Below are positions 1-11,800 of a DNA stretch of 64,000 bases, one piece after another. The notes under the pieces are model-generated. The model saw only the letters and a program-made list of their open reading frames with translations. It was not told the origin of the DNA and did no database searches. Source of the stretch: Dioscorea cayenensis subsp. rotundata. Lineage: Eukaryota > Streptophyta > Magnoliopsida > Dioscoreales > Dioscoreaceae. The position numbers and the translations under genes were made by a program. Position 1 is the stretch's first letter; every line of letters begins with the position of its first letter. The stretch lies in the NCBI RefSeq assembly GCF_009730915.1, contig NC_052476.1, positions 20,875,257 to 20,939,256 of the forward strand, given 5' to 3'.

Positions 1-1247
1 TCTGTGCCCAGTCAGCACTGATTGGGCATTTTTTTAATTCTATTTTTTTACATTTTAAATAATTATAAAAGAGATGAGGGGTTAAAATTTTAAAAAGCAT
101 GATTTTTTTTAAAAAAATGGTTTGATTGCAGACTGGGCAATGGGCATTGATGTGATGGCCTTAGGGCCATTTGGATATTTATTAAAAGGGGTTAGTTTGG
201 GAAAATGCCCTTTATTTTATAATGAACAAATCTTTATATATATATATATATAAAACTATAACCGAAGTATAGGATTTTTTAAGTTCATAAAATGCTTGGC
301 CAAAAAAAGTAGGTTAAAACTCATTTAATTTAACTTCTTGAAAATGACATATAGATATAAATCATCAAAAATAGAAAATTAATGAAAATGAATTTATGGA
401 TAGTAAATTTCGAATATTTTTAATTATTTATTAAAGAATATTATCAAAATAATATCATAATTTTTAATTTTTTTAACTCTTGTTATCATAAGAAATTTTG
501 ATATTGTTTGCTTACTCACGTAAAAATGGATGAATGATAATAAACCTTTCTAAAAACCATAATTGTTTATATATGCTTACAAAATATATCATCATCACTG
601 AAAATCAATTTACAAATTTTATCGACATTAGATTAATTTTTATATTTTTTTAATGTTTATATTTTCCAAAATAAATGAAGAGAAGAAAGAATAACTTAGC
701 TTTTTTTATAAAAATTCGCTCATTGATTTTTGGCCTAAGATGATGAATATAAGTAAATAATATTGGGGAACATAAGCAATTATTTTTTGCAAAGATATAC
801 ATGCAATAAAATAAAATAAAAAAAAACTCTTTTCATAGAAAGAAAAAAATAAATTACGATAAAATTAAATTATACAATAAATAAATAAATAAAAATAGAA
901 ATCCAATGAAAACTTTTCTTTAAAAAAATCTTTTTTTATTTCACTACTCAAACCATCAAACAAAGAAAAATAAAAATAAAAATCCATAAAAATTATCAAT
1001 TTACACAAAATTGTTATATATATATATATTAGTATAACATGTTGCAAAAATTCAAATATAAGACAACTGCCCCAAACCTTATTGTTTACCGCCAAATGTT
1101 TTTTTTTTAAAAAAACTAATAATCCAACGGTATTCATCAAGCCACGTCACATATCAGTGAACCTGAGCCGTAGATTGTCCTGAAACCGGATTCGGATCCA
1201 ACTCCACCGCCTCACCTCTCTCAAGATCCGCATCCGCTATCGTTCCC
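1..1247. other. AT-rich intergenic DNA, left edge
   Basis: No coding sequence could be supported here. The stretch is strongly AT-rich with short AT microsatellites (about 236-253 and 1015-1030) and many A or T runs. The last 100 bases become more GC-rich as they run into the 3' end of the RING-H2 gene, and probably hold its 3' UTR. Confidence 0.7.
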
Positions 1248-1821
1248 CTATTTAAACCCTGATCTCGAATCGAAAAGCCCCTTCCCCGCCAACTGCCACC
1301 ACCGCCTCGATCCAAACCCTAACCCTAGTTCATCGATCCTCACCGGCGGCTCCTCGATCCTCACCATCGCCTCTTCCGAAGACGACGCGGTGCCGGCGTT
1401 GAACACCGCCGGAGTATCGATGTCAATGGTCGAGCGGCAGAGGGGACACGTCGAGTGGCTGGAGAACCACATGTCGATACATTCGGCGTGGAATTCATGG
1501 CGGCATTTGGGTAAGATTCTCATCTTTTCCCCTTCTTCGATCTTGCTAAGACAGACGGAGCAATCGATCGGCGTGTTGGATGCGGATCGGAGGGCAATTG
1601 GGAGGGATTGGAGAAGATCAGGGTCGAGCCCGCGGTTGACGGAGGGAGTTTAGATTTGGGGATTGGCCTGTGAAAGCAAGGAGGAGTGCTGCGCGGCGTC
1701 GGCGTTCTCGGCGGAGGAGATGGTAGCGGATGCAGATGTGGAAGACGAAGACGATGAAGATGGTGGTAAAGAAGGCCGAGACGGCGATGAACATGATCCT
1801 TCCGCTCATCAAGCTACTCTC

Positions 1822-1858
<37 letters not shown>

Positions 1859-1914
1859 GACGGCGGCTGCTTCTGGGGACGTTGGTTCAGGGGATTTCCG
1901 GGGAAGTGACCCAT
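1248..1914 (-). CDS. ATL-type RING-H2 finger E3 ubiquitin ligase (reading frame broken once)
   Basis: Membrane-anchored RING-H2 E3 ligase of the plant ATL family, which transfers ubiquitin from an E2 to substrates. Reading from the ATG at 1914, the protein has a Gln-rich stretch (a CAG run, 1822-1858), one hydrophobic segment (IMFIAVSAFFTTIFIVFVF), a basic patch, the ATL signature GLDPDLLQSLP, and then a RING-H2 with C-x2-C (DCSVCL), the CRHEFHAECIDMW core and CPLCR. It is apparently intronless, as is usual for ATLs. The membrane half and the RING half lie in different frames. The switch falls at about 1625-1638, just before GLD, and removing one base there restores the family order. An upstream in-frame TTG at 1932 is not needed as a start. 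The family and domain order are clear; which ATL paralogue it is cannot be said. Confidence 0.85.
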
Positions 1915-4458
1915 TTCGTTCTTCGGCTTCAAATGGTGCTTGGAGAGGTGAGTGGACCTCGAGTCTTTGCTCCGCCATTAATATTAATATATATATATGT
2001 ATATAGCTCTCTGTTTCTTTTGTCTCTGTTTTTGCGTGTCATTCTTGCGTTTACTTCGAAACGTACTCAAGCCGGTAGGAATTGGTATCCGTTTACTCAT
2101 CGTGAATTGACGAATTTGCCCTCACCCGCTAGGGGTTTTGTGACACAATCAAGGAAACTAGGAAGCCAATAAAAGAATTACAAATCTGATGCAAGTTAAT
2201 AAATTATAATGTTAATTAATGAAAATTTATTGAATAACAATCACGGGTTTAGTGAAATGTTATGAGAATGATGGATGAGCAGATCCAGAGTTAAATCTCT
2301 GAGTTGATAGTATTGTTGGAGCATTATATATATTGTAGAATATTGTATAAATATTATAGTAGTACTGTTAATTCACTGTTTATGAATCGTGAGAGAATGC
2401 TGAGTTAATAAATCCATATGAGATCGTTAAGCCACCGTATGTGCATATCCGTTGATATTCTTTATCATCTTTGTTAAAAATAATAAAAATGATAGCATAA
2501 TTTATATTATCTCATGAAACTTAAAGTTTCTTTATTAGTACTCATGTGTTGAAGTTTCTTTATAAGTACTCATGTGTTTTTATTGGTTTTTTATGTGTCT
2601 ACTCTTAAAAACACATTTAGTAATTGATGTATTCTTTATAATATTGTAATATTTTATATGTTTTTTTTAAATTAAAAAGTTTGCTTTTAATACCCTCTAT
2701 TTGTTTTTATATAAAATGGAAAGTTATAGAAGATTTTAATTTGTCTTTAAGTGAAATCAATTATTTTAATTTTTGAGGAGTAGTTTATGAATTTAAATTT
2801 TATATGTTATTTCAATAAAATCTAGTTTTTATTAAATTAGTCTCTGGATCAATTTATTTGTTTTTCCAAGTATACATGCATGCAATTGCAATAGTGGACA
2901 GGTTAAAATGATATTGATATATATATTATATATATAGACATACAATGATTTGTATATATATTAATCTCAAACCTCATATAAATATATGATTGCTGAATTT
3001 TTGTGTTTGTGTATTTTGGATTTGCATCGGTTTACTTTAACCCTGATCTGCTCCAGGAGAAAAACCTGGAGGGTAATTCGGGGATTTAGAGCAAGACTAG
3101 GTCTTGAGCCGGTGGGTCTCACGTTGTTGACTGATTACATGTGACTTATGACACTAGGGTTCGTCCAACGTAAGATTCACGGTAATGCATTGTGATTTGT
3201 GCAGTTTGTGTGTGTATTCATTGACTCTCATTTTGAAGCCATGTTTGCATGCTTTGAAACAACCATCGGCGAGGTCTCTTTTACGAAAATATTTGGTCTT
3301 TAAAGCTTACACGTCAGAATCGAGAACAAGTTTTCTAATTTTTCTTTTTGTTTTTTTTTTGTTTTTTCAAAATGCATGCATCATACATTTCGTGTGTAGA
3401 TTTTTATGGATGTATGAAGGAGAATTTGGTTTTAAAAAATTAATTAAGTCACCATAATTGATGTATCTCTCTGATCACTTATTTTTTATTTTATCACTTA
3501 TCTATTTAGTCAAATATATATATATATATATGAATAAACTAGTTGTGTTATGTTACAAACTTTGCTTGCTATTGTGATCAATGGAAAAAATGTTATACCA
3601 GATTATTTTTTTTTTTGCCAAAAATGATAAATTGTATTCACGGTGTATTTGAGTTTTTTTGGGCAAAGAATAAGATGGATTTTTTTTTAATGTATTTAAT
3701 TAGGGATGGTTATTAGTTGTAAATCTTATAAATTTTGAATTGCATATGATTAAAGTTATATGGGTATAAAAATTCATGATGACGTCCATGTAGTTTTTTA
3801 ATTCAAGAATATTAAAATATTTTCATTTGAGCACTGAATTGAGGATCACTTTGAAAAAGAAATATATATTTTTTCTTTATAATTTTTACTAATTACTGTG
3901 ATTCTTGATGTCTGCATACCCATATATAATAGACGGCATATAAAACAGTGAAACACCATTATTTCAGTCTCATTTCAAACACTAATGACACGAGAAGCAA
4001 CTCTATATATCTACTCATGTTGTTTCATATGTTTTAGTACAGCATGTGGGGGATGTTTTCTTTACCGGCTAGTGCATGATAAGAGGCAGCAAGGTATGGG
4101 CTATATAGTACAATATTTATTTGAAAAATTAACCTGGATGCAGTAATAGATGGCTTTGAGAGGGAAAAGCAGAAGAAAGGTCATAATGGAAATAATGCAT
4201 GAACAGCATGGTAATTTTCACCGTGACTTTTGTCCTGGTGACAAAAATAAAAAGCAGGCAGGCTTTTTCCGAATGGTCAGGGCTTCTCTGCCAGTTTTGT
4301 TGACTGCACCATAATAATGGGCCCTACACACATATATATATATCCATTGTCTGTCCTGTTATTTCTCTGTGCTTCATCATCTCTTGTGAATGTTCACAGA
4401 GGTTTAAGTTTAACACACACACACACACACACACAGAGTAGCAGATAGAGAGATAGAG
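1915..4458. other. Intergenic region with promoter of the small gene
   Basis: No gene could be supported. The 90-codon open frame at 3185-3457 has no recognisable domain and no coding character. Two short perfect hairpins sit at 3051-3071 and 3092-3106. The last 150 bases before the small gene hold a TATA-like AT run (about 4331-4342) and a CA microsatellite (about 4416-4434), suggesting core promoter and 5' leader. Confidence 0.6.
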
Positions 4459-5087
4459 ATGTCAATGAACAAGAGGTCAGTATTTGCCATGGCGGAGAGG
4501 CATCACTACAGTGACTACGGCTTTGATCCTCAGCTCGGCTTTTTTCAGGTCCCATCTCTATATATTCTCTATTATATATGTTTGTATAAATAGATATATG
4601 TCATTATCTCATCATCATCTCTCATGGTTATTGGTATAATATATAATATCTTTCAAAAAAAAAATGAGAAAAGATACTGGAAGAAGCCATGGAAAGAGGT
4701 AACAAGTTAGGACTTCAGTCTCCGGACGCATTTCAGTTTAAGCTTCAAAAGCCAATGACTACAGCAGAAGAAGAAGAGCAGGAGGACTGGCCCGGGGCAA
4801 AAAAGAAGAAGAAGAAGAAGAAGAAGAAGTTTGGTTGGTGGAACTGGGGACTTCCCTCCCCTCTCCTCTTCTGGAAGAAGAATAATGGAAAACACAACAA
4901 GAAGAATAATGATAATTATGAGAAGAGGATCCCTTATTATTGTTCCTCGTCGCCGTCATACTTTCGTTCAGCAATGTCAGGACCGCTCCAAATGGAGAGC
5001 TCTGCCCCGGCCTGTAAGCCGCGGTGCAATAGATCTTGCTCTGGGCCTTTGGGCCAACGGCACCACAAACAAAGCCTTGTTCAGTAA
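4459..5087 (+). CDS. Small plant-specific protein of unknown function (two exons)
   Basis: The model has exon 1 at 4459-4548 and exon 2 at 4674-5087, joined in phase 0 (CAG|gt...ag|ATA), giving 166 to 167 residues. The N-terminus (MAERHHYSDYGFDPQ, then FFQ-LEEA) and the block FKLQKP, a WW pair, FWKK and a later SGP resemble a family of short uncharacterised angiosperm proteins that share the order YGFDPQ...FQ-LEEA...FKLQKP...WW. No catalytic motif, signal peptide or membrane segment is visible. Oddities are an EEEEQE run followed by a run of ten lysines and a very basic tail, which suggest a nuclear or nucleic-acid-associated protein by inference only. The family resemblance comes from memory; the function is unknown. 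The first ATG is chosen because exon 1 carries the conserved N-terminus. Confidence 0.7.
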
Positions 5088-5897
5088 GCTGCATATCACA
5101 TCATCATTATATGGTATGTGCTTTGTTTGCTCTTCCACCCTTTGTTTTACGTTGTTGCTCTGCTCTGCCCACTGAGGTTTTCCATATGCGTTTTGTTCAT
5201 TTCGATCGATATTCCAGGATGCCTGGCCTTCGGCTTCTTAGTCTAAGAAAAAAATACCAAAATGATTAGTTTTTTTACTTTTTGAAAATGTGCCTATTTA
5301 ATTAAAAATACTCATAATTAATTTTTTTACTTTTAAAAATGCTTCATTTAGTCTTTCTAATTGGGTCATTTTTAAAAATAAATGGATTAGTTGAAAATAT
5401 TTCTAACTAAATGGGCACATTTTTAAAAATAAAAAAACTAGTCGGGAACATTTGAGTAGAGAAATTAAAAAAAAAATAAAAAGACCAAAAAAGATATGAT
5501 ACCTTTGCCGCTAAAGTTGTCTTATATTAAATTTTATTTATATACCCGCTTACCACCACCGATCAGAGGAAAAAAAAAAACATTTACTTTAGCATAGCTA
5601 CTTTTAAGTTTTTATAGCAGTTAAAACCTCTCATATGTTTCTAGCTTTTTGATCACATCTCAAAAGAAAAAAAAAAATCAGTGCCATAACAAGAGTGATG
5701 TCAAAGAAAAACCACTACTTTATCATATGTTTTCAACTTAGATAACGAGACTCAATGATATACTCATTGGCAAATACTAATTAATACAAAGGAATGTGCC
5801 GAAGGTGGTAAAGTAAAACACAATGAATTTGTCCTTCCTGCGACAACCAAAGGACAAAAATGAAGTGATAATAACAAATTCAATACATAAATAAAAC
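5088..5897. other. Intergenic, contains a four-module foldback element
   Basis: No gene is seen. It holds the 3' flank of the small gene and the downstream flank of TRS130, whose stop is at 5898. The inverted-repeat element at about 5261-5453 is listed separately. Confidence 0.65.
5261..5453. mobile_element. Foldback/MITE-like element made of four related modules (F-F-R-R)
   Basis: A module of about 40-50 bases (a T-run, then TTTTGAAAATG, then TTTAATT) occurs twice in forward orientation (from about 5266 and 5317) and twice inverted (about 5360-5400 and 5400-5445). The outer arms, 5261-5310 and 5396-5453, are imperfect reverse complements, so a transcript would fold into one long hairpin. 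There is no coding capacity, as is typical of non-autonomous foldback or MITE DNA transposons. Terminal duplications are not clear, so the family is not assigned. Confidence 0.55.
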
Positions 5898-8800
5898 TCA
5901 TGCTGGCACACAGAATGAAGAACTAAGCACAGGAGGGAGGACACAAACAAGGTGAGGTCCTGCAGGATTACAGCTTATATTAGTATCATCCACATCTGGT
6001 AGACCAAGTTGCGGTGGTCGAACATATCCAGATATCAGTGGCACAAAGGTGACCGTAATCACTATCCTCGACCCTGCCAAATTCAACTGATTTATCAAAC
6101 CGCATACAAAGACCAATATGTAGAATACAATCTTAAGATTCAAAAAACTTGACTAAATTTTAAAGCGCAGAAAGGAGTTTTATTCAACCTTGCATTGTAG
6201 ATAGAGATACAAAGCCACGCTTTCCTCCCAGCTATCATCCAGTTATCCGGGTTCACATTTATTTCATACAATAGTTCATCCTGTGACACCATCACATTAC
6301 ATATGATGATCAATACTTGCACTCAAAGCATATATCACAAATTATCCTGGTTCACATGATCTCATCTCGTTTCGTTTGATTCCAGAATCAGGGTATTCCC
6401 TGGTCCTTCCTGTCACAGCTTGACACATGTCTCCGTATGATGTTCATTTTCTAATGCTGTGATTAACAGAAATCTGGGGATACATGTGAGGTTGTGATAG
6501 GGAGGACAAATTAATAACCTGCTTTTGGAATCAGGGGAGATGATATTTCATACAGTAGTAGTTCATCCTGACTACTTGGATATAGAGTGATCATCAAGGT
6601 AATGATCATACTAAAGTTTTCAGGTATGTTAATAAATTTTTTTTAAAAAAATTTATTTTCAAAGAAATGAGATTTGATGAACTTACATCAAGTGGGGAGC
6701 CTGGGCTTTCCTCGACTTCCTTCAATCTTTCAACTCTCCATTGCATACTCACTAGCTGCCCAACTCTTAAGCAATCTGAAGAAAACGGAAGAAAACCAAC
6801 TGCAAGACATGGATCGAGTACAGGCCGTTGTAAGAAAAGTGTGCTCTTGAAAAGCAGCTCCCCCTCGGCTGCGGTTTTCGCTGATACAGGTGTATGTGCT
6901 CCAACATTCCTGTCACCAGCAACTCCGTATCTGATATTCAATATACTTTCAGCCGGCATATTCCCAGCCTCATCTGCCAAGACACAAAAGTTAGAACTGT
7001 ATTAGTTGAAGATGTAATAGCCACAGTCATGGACTTCAAATGAAATACAGTTATTTACCTCCATTCGTCAAGCTCCCTAATCGGATGCTGAACAATAGTG
7101 CTGCCCTAGAAGTAGGAGAGATGATCAATGGAAAGAAACTTGCAATTGGTCTTCCATCACCTTTTCCGCTATGAACAAATCCATCTTGAAGATCTATCCA
7201 TGCATCATGTATGTGTAAATAAGCCTTCACTTGAGAGTGCATTATCACCTACATACATGAAGTTGGAAAAAAAACTCATATTTATCCATGGGAAGCAATA
7301 AAATAATAAATCGGTGTCAGGATGATAGAAACGAGATAATATCACTTGCAAACTTTCAACATTTCAAGAAGATGAGATGTGTATGCATGTCTTTTGCTTA
7401 ACAAAACAAACACTCAGACAGGGATATATGTTAATCACAAATGATCAATATATATATATATATATATACATGTGCTCATTGTTCTAAAAAGTATTAATTT
7501 CAAAAGAACATACCTGCAAAAGCAAGTTGCCATCATTACATTTATCTACAACACGTGTGCTAACATGCAATGGATTGGTGAAATGTATGGCAATGGTCCT
7601 GCAGAGCAACCATGAGGTAGTCAGAAATAGTTTTCAACATGGAATACAATTTAGTGACAACATAGCCATGATCCAAACAGAAGATAAACCTCTCGAAATA
7701 TCTGGTTGTGGAATGCTCCAAATACAAGCTTTTAATGCAACTGTCCTCATCCCATCCACCACACTTTGTCTCTGTGGATACACTAAGCAAAACAATAGAA
7801 ATAAAATACAACCAGGCACTCAAACATAGCATCATTAAGTTATTGATAATGCAGATTGATAATAATTACTGAACCTGCAGATGTTCCTCTTGCTATCCTG
7901 TCATCTACAGCACGGACAGGAAACCACAAGACACTGGTTATATCACTTGCCCAATCTGGCAACGTTATTTTACCATTTTCAAGCAGCAATTGCTCAGACT
8001 TGTCAGTCCTAATGGTTGAAAGATTCTTCAAGGTGATGCTCTCAGTTATCTGTGGCATCCGCTCCATCACACTTGTGTAGTCCTCAATCTCAATCATGTG
8101 AGATTCCTCAATCATCAATTCCGGACCTGGATCTATATGTAGGATTGCACCTCTGAGAGAGTAATTCATCGGCTTTACAATCAACCCAACCCATTGTGGT
8201 TCATTCATTAACAGCGCAGATGAAATGGCGGCAGTAATATCAACCAAAGGTCTTGGTTTGAACACCTATGCAACAACAGATTAATTACATGCATGCCAAA
8301 GAAGTAATCTATGATTTAGTCCATCATTTCCTAGCAAATAAAACTAGTGAATAAGTCCATAGCTATAAATACTTTACAAAAATCCTGGAAGACAACAAAA
8401 ACTTACCTTTAGAACAGGTTTCGTTGGTTTTTCAAAACTCATGAAATCATCACTATCAGGGGGGCCACCTTTTGAAAATCCATGAGATCTGAAAGTCAAG
8501 TGTCCAATCTGTCCTGTAAGAACTCCCAATACATAAGAGCCTGGCTTCTGTGGAGGTAAGGTGAGTGTAACAGTGTTTCTGCCTGGATTTAAGACAGGGG
8601 CATCCGGACATTTTATAGCCTACAAAATGAATGTAAGTCATAACCCTATTAAACAGCCTCTTAAACAGCTTCTCATACCTACCAAAAATAAGGACAAAGC
8701 AATAATGAAAATTTCAAGTTTTAAAGAGTACATTATTAAGAATGGAAATCTCAGTCAGGTGCTTCAGAAATTAAATATTCAACAACCAAAATAGGCCTAA

Positions 8801-11800
8801 AGTTAACTTGATATAATTTGATGTATGGAGAGCAACTACAGCATCTATAAAAAAAACATAAAAAAAGAAGACAATAGCTTCAAATATACCTCAACAACAC
8901 CTTCATCCACATTATTTGTGGCTACCAACGTCATACTCAGAGATTCCAGGGTGATATCATCAGGAAAGCCGCTCCAAACAGTTACAGAGAGTGTACCAGG
9001 GTCGCCATCACTCAATTCAAGCAGTGGGCCAGGGTTTCCAGCAAAAGTTATGAGTGATGAGACATTGAGGGGTACAGGATGCTTCATTTCACTATGAGCA
9101 AGACGAACAACCTCCAACTGAAAAGCTCGCCTTTCTTTAGTCGAGAATAGACCACTATCCAGAGATAACAACCTAACACAAGATGATAGGTAACCAGCTT
9201 GATCATTAAGAATTTTTTGACATTCAGCTAGATTAGGAAGCACTTCCCCCAAAAGGTCTTGCCATCCTTCACCAGCATAAAGAGCACAAACTTTTTCATA
9301 TGATTTCGCGGCTAGGTCAAAATTTCCATGCTTAAAGCATAAGGCTGCAATCTCCCTGTCCAAGGCAACTCCATGTCTCTTCCACCAGGAATTATGGTAC
9401 TTATCTGCAGCTCCCTTAGTTAGCTCCATGTACTTTTGCTGCAAGAAATAAAGCTTATATATTACTCACCCTTCTTACATGCAAATCAGTCAAATATTCT
9501 AATTAATTATGAATCTATAAACCAAATACCAAAGACTATCAAAAAGATTGGGATTTGAAAGTACATAGAATTCATTGTAAGGTAATAAAGGAAATTGTAT
9601 TTCACATTCTCTACCACAATTATTTAGTGTCACAAGTTTCTCCAAGTCCACTGTCAGGAATTTATAAATCCTTAGTTAACTATTTTCTTGATAAAATCTT
9701 TTTTGGGAAAACATGTAAGTTAAGCTCTTTTCTAAAACCTATTAGGATTGGCAATTAGCACAGCACAAATTACTTCATAAGGAATGGTCCTTCAAAATGA
9801 GTCCAACAAGAAAAAATTTGTAAAATATTGATCTCAGGAGTTGAATAAATCCTGCCTTCCATCACATAAAAAATTCCAAGTCTACATGGCAACTTTAGAA
9901 GCTACTTACAGCTAACTGAAGATGGCTTCGCCAGCCACCTCCTAAAGGTTATGGTTATGGAAAATGGTGGCAAGGAAAGGATAAGAAACAACTAACATTA
10001 GCAATACATTTTCATCATTTGCCACTTAATACAATTTTCTTTGACCAACTATAGAAAACAAATTTTCTGCCTTTTCATTTCCATTTTCTCCACTTCTTCA
10101 ATCCAAAACCACCGCAAAAGATGACTTTTCCGAAAAATATCGAAGAAACAGACCTTCCAATATTTGAAGAGTGAAATACTAAAGGATACTGTGGTGTTAG
10201 AAAAATGGCAAAAATAAAAAATATAAAAAAAAAAGTAAAAAAAAACAAGTTTAAGAAATGGAAAACAGAACTTACTGAATTACATGTGTGATGAAATTTT
10301 ATCAACAAATGGGATTTACTTACTTCAAAGTCCTGCAAGGTTGAGAGTGACTTCAGTAGGTCAGGGTCAGAAATTGTCTGTTTCAAGGCATGCTCTGCTG
10401 CAACATGGATCTCTGATAGTCTCATTGGTCGGTCAAGTGTTGGGGAAGAGCTCTCAAAGTTTACTGGGCCCGAGAAATTTCTTGACATAGAACTTGGATT
10501 AGTCTTACTTGAAGGGGGAAACTTTGAAACTCCATCAGCACCTGAACTGCCCATATACCAAATCTTTAAGTCTAACAAAATTTCTGAAAGGGGGAAAAAA
10601 TCCATCTTCATATTCATTACCCATCAACAGCACTGTGATGACTATCAAACAACTCTGAAACATTTCCAATAGAAAGAGAAGCCCTCCGTCTATTAGCCTC
10701 TCGTAAAAGTGAAGATGGCTCCAACGGCAAAGGTTTTCTCTGAATGTCAAAGTGTTTTGCCCTAGGATTTGCCTGAAGAATTATCTGTGAGAAAAGGTAA
10801 ACTCTGAGCTTCAATAAACATAAATGATAGGAATGTCACAAATAATTGATAAGAGAATTAAAAGAAGGATGAGAATGTAACAAATTGATGATAGGTGGGC
10901 AAAGATATGAAGAAATTAAAAAGATTCTTTGCAAAACTTGAGCAACTCGAAAGCCACAACAGAAGCTAAAATTTTCTTTCTGAAAAAACATCAGCTAAAA
11001 AAAATAATAATAATAAATAATCATTAACATAAAAAAATATTTTATAATATCTTCAATTTGCAATATTTTCTCAATTTTTTAACAATCTAGCAAGCCAAAG
11101 ACAATATTGGCACAATATCCCACCATAGCAAAAACTTGTGAACAACATTGCTTCTGGACTTACAAGACAAGGGAGTCTTTGGTCCTCGTGTTAACCATCT
11201 CAGAAGTAGCAACCAACGTGTCATAAAATTGCCAGCAATCTAGTCTTTCCAGACATGGGCATAAACATTGAGAATTTCATGATACACCATAAGCCCTAGT
11301 GTGGATATCATTCTTACACTACATTGTTTCAGACTACCAACTTCCTCACATAAGTTCCACAGTATTCGATGCTTCCTGCCTAGCAAATTCAAAAATTAAA
11401 TAAAGATTGGTGTGATTTTCAATCATATCCAATAACCCTATCATCTAACAGCTATCTCTGCTTCACCCAAAACCTGTAACAATCCATATAACTTCCACAT
11501 TTTCATAATTCATATTTATTTAGGTCATTACCTTAACAAGTTCAAACTAATCTCTTCAAGTTCTTTACAAATTATTTAAAAGAAGTATCAAATCTGGTTT
11601 GCATGAAACACAGTTTAGTTCACATGTAAATAGCAGCCCAATGATAGCAATAGAATGATTTTTAATTATGGTAAGAAAAAACACTTGCCTTCTCCTTTGC
11701 AAAAACTTCAGATGAAGCATCAGGGGAAACTACTGGCCAAGCTGCTGGCCTGGGCCAGGGTAGCATGCTTAAAGAGGCACTGAACAGAAAATATTTCAAT

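Noticed and set aside
3185-3457. Open frame of 90 codons on the plus strand
   Set aside because: No recognisable motif, no neighbouring exons with matching phase, and biased AT-rich composition; likely chance.
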